Shown here one piece after another: positions 34,819-43,821 of a stretch of DNA of 64,000 nucleotides (positions within the stretch are counted from its first letter, which is position 1; each line of letters opens with the position of its first letter). The stretch is from positions 43,830-107,829 of the forward strand of contig JBBKWU010000008.1 in the NCBI GenBank assembly GCA_037969035.1, written 5' to 3'. A program made the position numbers and the translations under genes. The notes under the pieces are model-generated. The model had not been told where the DNA came from. It searched no databases and worked only from the letters and a program-made list of their open reading frames with translations. This stretch comes from JBBKWU01 sp037969035 (lineage in GTDB: Bacteria > Pseudomonadota > Alphaproteobacteria > Micavibrionales > Micavibrionaceae).

Positions 34819-35472
34819 CTAGAATATATCAAGACGCTTCAACGCTTTATCGCCCCAAAGCTCTTTTAAGCGGGAATCTCGCCCACAGCGCCAGCGGTAA
34901 AACTCATATTTGTTTGAATTTTTCTTGTAGTAATCCTGATGATAATCCTCGGCATCGTAAAAAGTTGTGGCTTCATGGATTGTTGTGGCGATATCGTCGG
35001 TGTCCAGTAATTTGGCAACTTTTTTTAGTGATTGCTCGGCAAGTTTTTGTTCGCTTTCATCGCCGTAGAATATCGCGCTTTTATACGCATTGCCCTTATC
35101 ACAGAACTGACCGCGCGCATCTAGCGGGTCAACATTTGACCAATAAATTTCTAGTAAATCTTTGTAGCTTAGCTTGCGCGGGTCATAGAAAACTTTGATC
35201 GCCTCAACATAGCCTTCGTGGTTTTGATAGGTTGGGTTTTCTATCGTGCCGCCCGCATAACCAGATACGGCTTTGACCACGCCATCATGCTTCTCGTAAT
35301 CTTTTTCGATGCACCAAAAACATCCCGCCGCAAACACGGCCGTTTTGACCTCTGCTGGTGTGGAGGTGGTATCAGACTGCGCATTTTTGGATGAACTGAA
35401 TATCATAACGGCTCCTGCGAACAAGATAAGGATGAAGGGCATAACGGTTTTGGCACGGTTAAAAAGAGTCAT
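34819..35472 (-). CDS. msrA: peptide methionine sulfoxide reductase MsrA, membrane-anchored or exported
   Basis: Reduces methionine-S-sulfoxide in proteins. The catalytic GCFWC motif has Cys51 and Cys54. The usual fold motifs follow (SGYAGG, YQNHEGYVEA), and the resolving cysteine is in RWRCGRD near the end. The first 27 residues form a basic start plus hydrophobic segment (FILILFAGAVMIF), so the enzyme is placed in the periplasm or anchored in the inner membrane rather than in the cytoplasm. The 217-residue length fits that extension. Confidence 0.93.
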   Translation of the reverse strand: MTLFNRAKTVMPFILILFAGAVMIFSSSKNAQSDTTSTPAEVKTAVFAAGCFWCIEKDYEKHDGVVKAVSGYAGGTIENPTYQNHEGYVEAIKVFYDPRKLSYKDLLEIYWSNVDPLDARGQFCDKGNAYKSAIFYGDESEQKLAEQSLKKVAKLLDTDDIATTIHEATTFYDAEDYHQDYYKKNSNKYEFYRWRCGRDSRLKELWGDKALKRLDIF

Positions 35473-35531
35473 AGCGGCTTCTTTCTTTATTACTCTACTG
35501 AAATAGGGCTATTGCAGCACAAGTAAAGAGG

Positions 35532-35942
35532 CTAAACGCCAGCCATGCCGCAGATTACGTCCCATTCATCCTTGGCGACAGGGGCAACAGATAGGCGCGA
35601 TTGTTTGACCAAAGCCATGTTTTGCAGCGCAGGGTGTGCCTTTATTTCCGCAAGTGTTACAGGTGTTTTGACAGGCTTGATGGCTTTGAAATCTACCATG
35701 CCGAAACCTTTGCCTGTGGTGTCGGTGTGGTCTAGGTAATGATCGGAAGCGACCTCAACAATGCCAACAATTTCTTTGTCTTTGACGCTGTGGTAGAAAA
35801 AGGCGCGGTCACCAATTTTCATGGCTTTCATGTTGTTATTGGCCTGATAATTCCGCACGCCATCCCAATGCTCGACGCCTTTTTTAACGTGATCATTCCA
35901 TGACCAAGTGTTGGGTTCGGATTTGATAAGCCAGTAATTCAT
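35532..35942 (-). CDS. EVE domain protein
   Basis: A 136-residue single EVE domain of the PUA-like fold, a family that binds modified nucleotides in DNA or RNA. It opens with the typical MNYWLIKSEPNTWSW, and has HWDGVRNYQANNNMKAM, the FYHS segment and a DPYLD-like region (SDHYLDHTD). The frame is open seven codons further, but ATG 35942 has GGAAG upstream and gives the family start. The substrate is not known. It is divergent from the small membrane protein gene. Confidence 0.9.
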   Translation of the reverse strand: MNYWLIKSEPNTWSWNDHVKKGVEHWDGVRNYQANNNMKAMKIGDRAFFYHSVKDKEIVGIVEVASDHYLDHTDTTGKGFGMVDFKAIKPVKTPVTLAEIKAHPALQNMALVKQSRLSVAPVAKDEWDVICGMAGV

Positions 35943-35956
35943 ATTAATTCTTCCAT

Positions 35957-35985
35957 TTGACATAGGGTTGTTTGTTGGTTATTTA
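35957..35985 (+). promoter_or_regulatory. promoter for the 36024 gene
   Basis: TTGACATAG begins at 35957, and TATTTA lies at 35980-35985 after 17 bp. It is about 40 bases before the ATG. Confidence 0.55.
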
Positions 35986-36023
35986 TGGTTCAATCTATAA
36001 TCAAATGAACAGGGAAACAAGAT

Positions 36024-36359
36024 ATGGATAATGAAACAGCGAATAGAGCATTGGTCGGCTTTTTAGGTGTGGCTACGGGCATAGGTTTTATGTGCTTGGT
36101 TAATTCTTTTAATGACAATGCAATGGATATCAATGAGTTTTGCAATCAGAGCAATGCTGTAAGTGGTGCAACATGCTATGGATCAGAACATGCAACGTTT
36201 GCTGTTGATTATGCGAATGAGCCTGAATTTGAAGCGGATTCAGAGTTTATGTTGGAAAGCGGCCGCGCACTTCGCGATATATCTAAAGCGGCACGCGATG
36301 CAATGCAAAAACATAATGCAGGCATTAATCATGGCGGTCATTACCCACGCCCGCGCTAG
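36024..36359 (+). CDS. small single-span membrane protein, 111 aa
   Basis: Not recognised. A short N-terminal stretch precedes one hydrophobic segment (about 10-27, LVGFLGVATGIGFMCLV). The remaining 80 residues are acidic, with two cysteines (ICNQ region FCNQSN and ATCYG) that could form a disulphide if the tail is periplasmic. The C-terminus is His/Arg/Pro-rich (HGGHYPRPR). AGGGA precedes the start, and a TTGACATA promoter lies upstream. It ends four bases before the convergent gpsA. Confidence 0.65.
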   Translation: MDNETANRALVGFLGVATGIGFMCLVNSFNDNAMDINEFCNQSNAVSGATCYGSEHATFAVDYANEPEFEADSEFMLESGRALRDISKAARDAMQKHNAGINHGGHYPRPR

Positions 36360-36363
36360 TTTA

Positions 36364-37356
36364 TTAAAGCCCCTCAGGTCTTAACGGACGGTCGAGCAGA
36401 GCTGTGATCGCGTCTTCGATGCTCATGCCTTCGTTGACGCAGGCGTTTACGGCCTCGCAAATCGGCATATCAACAGCATGTTTTTGCGCGATTTTTACCA
36501 TGGCTTTGGCGGTATGAACGCCTTCAGTTACGGATTTACGCTCCATCATGATTTCGGAAAGGCTGCGCCCTTCGCCAAGTTGCACGCCGAGCGAGAAATT
36601 ACGCGATTGCATGGATGAGGCGGTTAGCATTAAATCACCAACACCACACATTCCCATGAGGGTTGTCTTTTTAGCGCCCATCGCAGAGGCAAGTCTGCCC
36701 ATTTCTGCTAAACCACGAGTGAGAAGAGCCGCTTTTGCGCTTTCTCCCAGTTTTTGTCCGTAAAGAACGCCACACGCAATGGCGATTACGTTTTTCACAG
36801 CGCCGCCAATTTGCGCGCCGATCATATCATCGGTGATGTAAGGACGTAGCGTTTTACTGGCCAAGCCTTCGCGGATTTCTTGGGCGACGTCTTTGTCGTG
36901 CGCGGCAATGGTGACAGCGCTTGGCAAGCCGCGTGCAATTTCTGCGGCAAAGGTTGGACCTGTGAGAATAGCGATGGTTGCTTTTGGTACTTCTTCGGCG
37001 GCGACTTGCGACATTAATAGCCCCGTTTCAATTTCAATTCCTTTGGAGCAAATTACAACGGGTTTGCCTTCGGTGATTTCACCCTTAAGCGCACTCAAGC
37101 TATGGCGCATATATTGTGCGGGCGTCACAATCAAAAGCGTGTCACATCCGGCGATGTTGCTGATGCTGTCTGTGGCGCGGATGGCTTTGTTTAGGGGGAC
37201 ATCTGGCAGAAAAGGTGTATTTTCATGAAGCTCATTAATGGCGGTGACAACCTCAGGCTCACGCGCCCACATCAACACATCACGTCCCGAGTCTGCAAGG
37301 CTTTGTGCTAATGCTGTGCCCCATGCGCCTGCGCCGATGATTCCAATTTTATGCAT
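36364..37356 (-). CDS. gpsA: glycerol-3-phosphate dehydrogenase [NAD(P)+]
   Basis: Makes sn-glycerol 3-phosphate for phospholipids from dihydroxyacetone phosphate. The dinucleotide-binding motif IGIIGAGAWGTALA is at the N-terminus. The catalytic Lys segment GGAVKNVIAIACG and the substrate loop GPTFAAEIARGLP are present. At 330 residues it is normal. A ribosome-binding site AAGGAAG precedes the ATG. It lies downstream of tsaD on the same strand after 118 bases. Confidence 0.96.
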   Translation of the reverse strand: MHKIGIIGAGAWGTALAQSLADSGRDVLMWAREPEVVTAINELHENTPFLPDVPLNKAIRATDSISNIAGCDTLLIVTPAQYMRHSLSALKGEITEGKPVVICSKGIEIETGLLMSQVAAEEVPKATIAILTGPTFAAEIARGLPSAVTIAAHDKDVAQEIREGLASKTLRPYITDDMIGAQIGGAVKNVIAIACGVLYGQKLGESAKAALLTRGLAEMGRLASAMGAKKTTLMGMCGVGDLMLTASSMQSRNFSLGVQLGEGRSLSEIMMERKSVTEGVHTAKAMVKIAQKHAVDMPICEAVNACVNEGMSIEDAITALLDRPLRPEGL

Positions 37357-37474
37357 TCTTAGTTACTTCCTTTTGCTTTTACAGTGCGTTGCTGCACGTC
37401 TTAAATAGTTGCACTATTCTGCGTCGCTTGCGCCTGCTGTAAAAGCAAAATCAAGCAACTGACAGTGTTCCAAA

Positions 37475-38539
37475 TTATTTTGATGATTCGCCTGATCTAT
37501 CAAGCGGCCAGCGAGGTCTGGCTGCGATGTCTAATGTGTCTGTCATATCTCGTTTTAACCGTTCTATACCCGTCCATGCGATCATGGCTCCGTTATCAGA
37601 GCATAATCCAATCGGTGGTGCACTAAAAGCCATGTTATGCTTATTTGTTAAATTTGCAAGAGCCGCGCGCACACCCTTGTTGGCGGCAACGCCGCCCGAT
37701 ACAACGAGTGTTGGTGTTTTTGCGGTTGTTCCATAAAGCTTTAAAAAACGCTCGATAGCGCGTTTGCAGCGATCTGTCAGGCAATCGGCAACGGCAACTT
37801 GGAATGAGGCCGCTAGCATTATAATGTCTTCACGTCGCAGCGCGCCTTCGGGGAGGTTCTCAACATGGTTGCGCACGGCGGTTTTTAAGCCTGAGAAAGA
37901 AAAGGAAAGCTCCTTACGGCCTTTCATCGGGCGCGGTAGGTCAAAGCGCGCACAGGCGGCCTTGATATCAGTGCATTCATTCGCGATTTTTTCTAAATTC
38001 TGCGCAAAAGGATGCGGTAAGCCCATAATACGCGCTGATTTATCAAAACATTCGCCCAATGCATCATCAAGCGTTGTCGCCCAGAGCTTATATTGTCCAA
38101 CATCTTCCACGGCGAGGATCTGTGTATGCCCGCCTGAGATGAGGAGCAGTAAATAAGGGAACTCCACGCCATCGGTCAGGCGCGGGGTTAGAGCATGCGC
38201 CTCTAGATGGTTGACCCCGATGAACGGTAAATCATGCGCGGCCGCAATGGCTTTTCCCGCCATCATGCCGACCATTACGCCGCCAACAAGGCCTGGGCCA
38301 CAGGTCGCGGCAACGCCGTCCAGCTCAGAAAATTCAGTTTTGGCGTCTTCCATCGCGATGGCAATGAGGCGGTCAAGATGTTCAAGATGTGTGCGCGCGG
38401 CAATCTCAGGTACAACACCGCCATAGATGCGGTGCTCCTCTAGCTGGCTTAGCAGGATGTTGGAAAGAATGTTTCCCTCATCATCCACAACGGACGCAGC
38501 GGTTTCATCGCAAGATGTTTCAATTCCTAAGACTTTCAT
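37475..38539 (-). CDS. tsaD: tRNA N6-adenosine threonylcarbamoyltransferase
   Basis: Catalytic subunit that transfers threonylcarbamoyl to A37 of ANN-reading tRNAs. The family opens with GIETSCDETAASVVD. The metal-binding NHLEAHALT is near residue 110, and the ASKHA motifs LLLISGGHTQI and the later VVSGGVAANKGVR are clear. At 354 residues it is standard length. No strong ribosome-binding site is seen. The order tsaD then gpsA on one strand, with hemC divergent nearby, is common in Alphaproteobacteria. Confidence 0.97.
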   Translation of the reverse strand: MKVLGIETSCDETAASVVDDEGNILSNILLSQLEEHRIYGGVVPEIAARTHLEHLDRLIAIAMEDAKTEFSELDGVAATCGPGLVGGVMVGMMAGKAIAAAHDLPFIGVNHLEAHALTPRLTDGVEFPYLLLLISGGHTQILAVEDVGQYKLWATTLDDALGECFDKSARIMGLPHPFAQNLEKIANECTDIKAACARFDLPRPMKGRKELSFSFSGLKTAVRNHVENLPEGALRREDIIMLAASFQVAVADCLTDRCKRAIERFLKLYGTTAKTPTLVVSGGVAANKGVRAALANLTNKHNMAFSAPPIGLCSDNGAMIAWTGIERLKRDMTDTLDIAARPRWPLDRSGESSK

Positions 38540-38614
38540 GCAAAGTAGAATATAAGGTTACTATAAAAAATAAAGTATTCTTTTGTTGTGCGATTGTTCG
38601 TGCGGGAGAAAGAG

Positions 38615-38905
38615 TTGAACAGAGAAAAACTAGAACACTACAAAAATAAACTTCTGGTGGCTTATGCAAGCGCCAGTAAGCCCAAACGCATTGCCATTGC
38701 AGCGGTTTGGACGTGTGCGTTGCCGCTTGGGCTCTGGATACCGGGGGCTGTGTTGCTCACGCATGAGCTTGGTTTGTATAAACCGATGTCAAAATCATTG
38801 AAAAAGTATTTCCCCCGTCTTAAGCTGCCGGATCCTGATAAGATTTTACAGGCGGCAAACGATAATCAGGTAATAAAGCCGCCGGAACATAAACCGAAAC
38901 TGTAG
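38615..38905 (+). CDS. small single-span membrane protein, 96 aa
   Basis: Not recognised by name. It begins at a TTG with GGGAGAAAGAG directly upstream; the in-frame GTG at 38588 lacks such a site. The N-terminus is basic and helical (NREKLEHYKNKLL), then one long hydrophobic segment (about 27-55), then a basic tail with a Pro-rich end (KPPEHKPKL). It lies between tsaD and hemC, 17 bases before hemC, so it may be co-transcribed with the heme genes. Confidence 0.65.
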   Translation: MNREKLEHYKNKLLVAYASASKPKRIAIAAVWTCALPLGLWIPGAVLLTHELGLYKPMSKSLKKYFPRLKLPDPDKILQAANDNQVIKPPEHKPKL

Positions 38906-38922
38906 CGGAATTAAGTGACGAT

Positions 38923-39858
38923 ATGGCCAAAACAATCAAAATCGGAACGCGCGGATCAAAACTCGCGATGGTGCAAACACATATGGTGGCGGACGCGCTA
39001 AAGGCCGCGCATCCTGAGCTGAATGTCGAGATTGTTGAAATATTGACATCCGGTGATTGGAAACCCGAGCATGGCGAAACACGCCTGTCCGAAGCACAGG
39101 GCGGTAAAGGCTTGTTTGCCAAGGAAATCGAACGCGCGATTATGGATGGCAGCATTGATTGTGGCGTACATTCGATGAAAGACATGCCGTCATTTTTGCC
39201 TGATGGGTTGGTGATTGATCATATGCTGCCGCGTGCCGACCCGCGTGATGCGTTTTTATCGGAGAAATATGGCTCGCTCGATGAGCTGCCACAAGGCGCT
39301 AAAATCGGGACATCCAGCCTGCGCCGTCAGGCATTTGTGCTGGAAAAAAGACCTGATCTTGAGGTACTTCCCATTCGCGGTAATGTACCGACGCGTATAG
39401 AAAAAATGAAAAACGGTTATGCGGATGCTATTATTTTGGCCTATGCGGGGTTAGAGCGTCTTGGGCTGGTATCCGAAGCGCGTGAAGTGTGGGAGGCGGA
39501 TTATATGCTTCCTGCGGCGGGACAAGGTGCTGTCGGGATTGAAATTCGCGATAATGACCGTGAAACGCGCGTGTTGTTGGATGTTTTACACGACCATAAA
39601 ACGGGGCTATGCGTGAGCGCAGAACGTGCGGCATTGCAAATTTTGGATGGCTCTTGCCGTTCACCGATTGGCGCGTTTGCCACGCTAGAAAAAGGCATCA
39701 TGCAGCTTGATGTGATGGTCGCGTCCGAGGACGGTAAAGAGCTTTATGAATCAGATGGCAGCTTTGCCGTGATGAACACAGAAGATGCCGTGGATTTAGG
39801 TGAGGCCGTCGGTCAAACGTTGAAAAACATCGTGCCACTAGAAATCCTTGCCGTATGA
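38923..39858 (+). CDS. hemC: hydroxymethylbilane synthase
   Basis: Polymerises four porphobilinogen units into hydroxymethylbilane. The 311-residue sequence has the N-terminal IGTRGSKLAMVQ, the active-site SMKDMP, the arginine-rich SSLRRQA, and the dipyrromethane-attachment Cys245 in DGSCRSPIGA. Its end overlaps hemD by four bases, so the two are coupled. Confidence 0.97.
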   Translation: MAKTIKIGTRGSKLAMVQTHMVADALKAAHPELNVEIVEILTSGDWKPEHGETRLSEAQGGKGLFAKEIERAIMDGSIDCGVHSMKDMPSFLPDGLVIDHMLPRADPRDAFLSEKYGSLDELPQGAKIGTSSLRRQAFVLEKRPDLEVLPIRGNVPTRIEKMKNGYADAIILAYAGLERLGLVSEAREVWEADYMLPAAGQGAVGIEIRDNDRETRVLLDVLHDHKTGLCVSAERAALQILDGSCRSPIGAFATLEKGIMQLDVMVASEDGKELYESDGSFAVMNTEDAVDLGEAVGQTLKNIVPLEILAV

Positions 39859-40571
39859 GTAAATATGTTCTTTTAACGCGTCCACGTAAGGATAGTGAAG
39901 CCTTAGCCGCGCAGGTTGAAGCGCTGGGCTATACGCCATTTATTGAGCCGATGCTCGAGATTGTCCCACAAGCGGCACGGTTGCCAGATTTCAATGATTA
40001 TGGCGGATTTGTTTTCACAAGCGCCAATGCCGTAAGCACATTGCCGAAATCTGTGTTTGATCAATTACCGCAGCTTAACAAGCCTGTTTACGCTTTGGCG
40101 GCACGTACGGGGCAGGTTTTACCGTGGTTTGCGCAATATGCCATTACAGCCGAAGGTGGTGCAACGGAGCTATCCGCACGTATCATGCAAGATGTGCAAA
40201 CGGGTGATTTAGCGCAGGATAAGCCCCTTCTGCATGTTTGCGGTGAGGATGTTCGAAACCCTATTGAGGTCGCGGGGCTGACGATTGAGCAATTCTCCGT
40301 TTATAAAGCCGAAGCCGCCGTGAAAATGAGCGCAGAGTGCTGCGAAATCATAAAAAATGGTGAGGTGGATTCAGTCACATTGTTTTCCACACGTACGGCA
40401 GAAACGTTCGTTTCTTTGGCACAAAAATACGGTCTCGAAGATTCATTCTTGACAACAAAAGCCTTGTGTTTAGCGGATTCGATGGTAAAGTCTGTACGTG
40501 TTTTAAAATGGCGTGACGTACAAGTAGCACATACGCCAGACAAAGAGAGTGTCTTGGCTCTTTTGAAGTAA
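39855..40571 (+). CDS. hemD: uroporphyrinogen-III synthase
   Basis: Closes and inverts ring D of hydroxymethylbilane. The family is poorly conserved. Support comes from the opening VLLTRPRKDSEALA, the GGFVFTSANAV segment, VTLFSTRTAETF in the second lobe, the 238-residue length and the 4-base overlap with hemC. It has no membrane segment and is cytoplasmic. Confidence 0.92.
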   Translation: MSKYVLLTRPRKDSEALAAQVEALGYTPFIEPMLEIVPQAARLPDFNDYGGFVFTSANAVSTLPKSVFDQLPQLNKPVYALAARTGQVLPWFAQYAITAEGGATELSARIMQDVQTGDLAQDKPLLHVCGEDVRNPIEVAGLTIEQFSVYKAEAAVKMSAECCEIIKNGEVDSVTLFSTRTAETFVSLAQKYGLEDSFLTTKALCLADSMVKSVRVLKWRDVQVAHTPDKESVLALLK

Positions 40572-40615
40572 AGCACAGCGATATTCATAGATGGCTTTGC
40601 GAAGGAGCGAGAAAC

Positions 40616-42352
40616 ATGACGGCGACAAATAAAAACAGCAACGATGGTGCGATTGAAAATGCGAACGAAGTTATCGAACGCTTTGGCGGTATCCGCCCGA
40701 TGTCGAAGAAAATTGATGTTGCTGTCACCACTATTCAGGGTTGGAAAAAACGCAATGTTATCCCTAGCGCACGCCGTTCAGACATTTTAAAAGCGGCAGA
40801 ACGCTATAAAGTCGATTTGTCAGATTTGGCAGAAGGTACAGACAATCGGAGAATCTCTAATGAAAACACAAGTCGTGCCGCGATGCCAACTGCGCCAACA
40901 ACACCGCGTGCGTCCAAATCACAAGCCTTGCCATTGACCCGCACAGTGGAAGATGAGTTCGAAGCAGAAATTAATCAAAAAATTCAACGAGAAATCCGTG
41001 TCTCTGAAGGCAGCGCGGTGCGTAAAAGTACATGGATATCAGGCTCGCTTGTGTTGCTCGCATCCGTTGGTATGATCGTCCTTTTATTCCCGCAAAACAA
41101 AAAAATAAGCGAAAACGAAGCGCGTATAGCCTATGTTGAAACGCAGATGCGCGAAGGTGGTGGCGGTGAGTCAATGTTTTCAAATTTGATCCCCAAAAGC
41201 CTGCAAGATCAGCTCGGTGCTTTGCAGGATCAGGCATACACAATTCAAAGCCGTATCGCGAATATTTCGGAACAGGCGGAATCTGTTTCGCGTACGTTGA
41301 CGTCACCTAATTCTGGCAACTTGGCGCACCGCATTGAACGCATCGAAGCACAGCTTGGTACGCTTGCTAGTGAAGTGACCGCGAATATCGGTGTGGATAC
41401 TGATTTATCTGTGTGGTTCCAAAAACTTCAAGCTATGCAAAATAGTGATGTTGGTCGTGTTGTTCTTGATAACTCTGTAATGGATATGTCCGCTATTTTG
41501 GCGGCATTAGGCATTCAATCAGGTGCAGACGTGGCAGAAACACCTGAGCTTGAGCAAGCATTGTCGGACGCACAGCAAGAAAACGATGCGTTGGGCGAGG
41601 TTTTGCAAGGGGTGAACGGCGATGATTTGAAGGCAGCGGCTTTGCTGCTTGGTCTGACACAATTCCGCAATGCGCTGCACCGTGAAGGTGGTTTTGCGGA
41701 TGATCTGGCATTGATGCAATCCATGGTGGGCGGTGATGAAAATTCAGCGCTGAACGAGGCTTTACTTAAGCTCGCGCCGCAAGCACAAGATGGCATTCTT
41801 TCGCCACAACGTTTGAGCGCGGAGTTTAAAGGCTTGGCGGGCGATATCGTTGTGTCCTCATTAAAGGGCGAAGATGTTTCTGTTCAGGAAAAAGCCAAAG
41901 CGCGTTTGAATGAAGTTCTAGAAATTAAAAAAGATGGCGAACTTATCACGGGTACAGACACACAGGCTCGTGTAGCGCGGGCGCAAGTGATGCTGGATGA
42001 GGGTAATATCCAAGGCGCAATAGATGAGCTGCAAAGCCTTGACGGTGATGCCGCAGGTACAGCAAAGCCATGGATTGAAGAAGCCAAGGCGACATTGCTG
42101 GCGCGTGATGCCGAAGGTATGCTCACAAACGAAATCATCGGTAAGCTTAAGAATATGGGCGGTAGCGTTGGTTCTGTTGTGAATGGCGGTGGTGTGGGCA
42201 CAAAGGTGTCTTACAGCAGCGTAATCCAACAGCTGAAATCCTTTGCACCTAGCTATAAAATGCACCGCGATAAGGCAACGGGCTACTCTTTCATGGTTCC
42301 TGAAACGCATACGCGGGCCATAAACGGTAAATCTCTATCAACGGGACAATAA
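40616..42352 (+). CDS. HTH-containing Mic60/mitofilin-like inner-membrane protein
   Basis: A 578-residue protein in the hemCD-hemY neighbourhood, where alphaproteobacterial Mic60 homologues lie. Residues about 17-70 resemble a small helix-turn-helix (ERFGGIRPMSKKI then VAVTTIQGWKKRNVIP), followed by a disordered linker and a single transmembrane helix at 140-158 (TWISGSLVLLASVGMIVLLF). The periplasmic part contains a coiled coil (about 165-260) and helical repeats to the C-terminus. Mic60 proteins shape membrane contact sites and bend inner membranes. The cytoplasmic HTH would let the same molecule touch DNA or RNA. That Mic60 identity rests on synteny and architecture, as the mitofilin domain cannot be confirmed by eye. 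GGAG precedes the ATG. Confidence 0.75.
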   Translation: MTATNKNSNDGAIENANEVIERFGGIRPMSKKIDVAVTTIQGWKKRNVIPSARRSDILKAAERYKVDLSDLAEGTDNRRISNENTSRAAMPTAPTTPRASKSQALPLTRTVEDEFEAEINQKIQREIRVSEGSAVRKSTWISGSLVLLASVGMIVLLFPQNKKISENEARIAYVETQMREGGGGESMFSNLIPKSLQDQLGALQDQAYTIQSRIANISEQAESVSRTLTSPNSGNLAHRIERIEAQLGTLASEVTANIGVDTDLSVWFQKLQAMQNSDVGRVVLDNSVMDMSAILAALGIQSGADVAETPELEQALSDAQQENDALGEVLQGVNGDDLKAAALLLGLTQFRNALHREGGFADDLALMQSMVGGDENSALNEALLKLAPQAQDGILSPQRLSAEFKGLAGDIVVSSLKGEDVSVQEKAKARLNEVLEIKKDGELITGTDTQARVARAQVMLDEGNIQGAIDELQSLDGDAAGTAKPWIEEAKATLLARDAEGMLTNEIIGKLKNMGGSVGSVVNGGGVGTKVSYSSVIQQLKSFAPSYKMHRDKATGYSFMVPETHTRAINGKSLSTGQ

Positions 42353-42409
42353 TACTCTAGCCCCACAGGGCGCATCGCGTTATCATGGAGACGTTCGGAA
42401 GGATTTTTC

Positions 42410-43771
42410 ATGATACGCGCATTCTGGTTTGCCATTCAAATAGCTGTCGTCGTTTATGCTGCAATGTGGGTTGCAGACAGGCCTGGCAGCTTCCATGTTG
42501 AATGGCTGAACTATGAAGTGGATGCGCATATCGGCGTGTTGCTTGGTTGCTTGCTGCTTTTGCTTTTGTTCACGATGATGGTTTATCGGGTGGTGCTTAA
42601 AATTATAAGCCTGCCGAAATCTTTACAAAAATCCCTCGATAAAAAACGCGACGATAAAGGCTTGCAGGCTTTGACATTGGGGCTTAGCGCCGTCGCCGCA
42701 GGTGACGCGAAACTGGCGAATTACCAATCATACCGCGCGCAAAAATTATTATCTGACCAGCAAGGTTTATCGATTTTATTGGCCGCACAAGCCGCGCGTT
42801 TAAACGGCGATGAAGTCGCCGCGAATAAAGCATTCCGCAGATTGCTGGAGAATAAAGACACGGCATTTTTGGGGCTGCGCGGGCTTTTGCTTGATGCGCT
42901 TCAAAATAACAAAAGCGATGAAGCCGAAAAAATTGCGCGTAAAGCGTTGGATATGTATCCGAAACAACCATGGCTTTTACGCACGGTGTTTGATTTGGAA
43001 ATCCGTAAGAAAGATTGGGCAAAGGCCGAGGATGTACTGAAGAAAGCGCGTAAAGTGAAAGCCTTTAGTGTGGCCGAAGCCAATAGCATGAGCGCCGCAT
43101 TCCATATGCAATACGCCGCAGATAGTAAGGACGTACAGGATCGAATAAAGCATTATGCTGCCGCGCTTAAGGCTGACCCTGCCTTTACTCCTGCCGCGAT
43201 TGCGCTTGCCGAGAAATATATAGACATTCGCAAAATTGCCAAAGCACGTGGCGTAATTGAAAAAGCATGGAAGCTTGCGCCGCACCCTGATCTGGCAGAG
43301 CTTTGGCGTGAGGTCTCGCCTTATAAGACAGGCAAAGACAGTGTGAATAAACGCTTCAAACATTGGGAGAAACTTGTCTCGCTCAACCCTTCCGATTACG
43401 AAAGCCAGATTGCGGCGGCGGATGCGGCAGTCAATGATGGCTTGTGGGATAAGGCGCAAATATATCTGGAGGCCGCACAGAAGATCGATCAAACGGCAAA
43501 GCTGTATCAAATATGGGCGCGGCTTGAGGACGGTATAGGGCATCCAGAAACCGCCTATGATTACTTCGAAAAGGCAGCCAATGCCAAGCCCGATAAAATT
43601 TGGGTCTGCACACAAACGGGTAATATCTATACCGAATGGCAAGTGATCGCCCCGCCGCATGGCGCATTCAACACAATCATTTGGGGCATGCCGCAAGGCA
43701 GCTTTGGATCATTGGGGCTGCAATCCCAACCCGAAAACGAAATCCTGACACTACCCGTAAGGCGCGGATAG
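42410..43771 (+). CDS. HemY-like TPR membrane protein
   Basis: A 453-residue inner-membrane protein with HemY N-terminal architecture. Two hydrophobic helices (about 3-20 and 42-66) bracket a short loop with the family-like GSFHVEWLNYEVDAHIGVLL, followed by helical TPR-like repeats through the remaining sequence. This is the HemY of heme-operon context, not protoporphyrinogen oxidase. Its biochemical role is unsettled. GGAAGGAT lies upstream of the ATG, 57 bases after the Mic60-like gene, so they probably share a transcript with hemCD. Confidence 0.85.
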   Translation: MIRAFWFAIQIAVVVYAAMWVADRPGSFHVEWLNYEVDAHIGVLLGCLLLLLLFTMMVYRVVLKIISLPKSLQKSLDKKRDDKGLQALTLGLSAVAAGDAKLANYQSYRAQKLLSDQQGLSILLAAQAARLNGDEVAANKAFRRLLENKDTAFLGLRGLLLDALQNNKSDEAEKIARKALDMYPKQPWLLRTVFDLEIRKKDWAKAEDVLKKARKVKAFSVAEANSMSAAFHMQYAADSKDVQDRIKHYAAALKADPAFTPAAIALAEKYIDIRKIAKARGVIEKAWKLAPHPDLAELWREVSPYKTGKDSVNKRFKHWEKLVSLNPSDYESQIAAADAAVNDGLWDKAQIYLEAAQKIDQTAKLYQIWARLEDGIGHPETAYDYFEKAANAKPDKIWVCTQTGNIYTEWQVIAPPHGAFNTIIWGMPQGSFGSLGLQSQPENEILTLPVRRG

Positions 43772-43821
43772 GTACTAAGCCATTATTCCAGAATTATTGA
43801 ATTGATCTTGCCTTGCGAATG

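Noticed and set aside
42410..43771. Protoporphyrinogen oxidase reading of HemY
   Set aside because: No FAD-binding motif; two N-terminal helices and TPR-like repeats identify the other, heme-locus HemY family.
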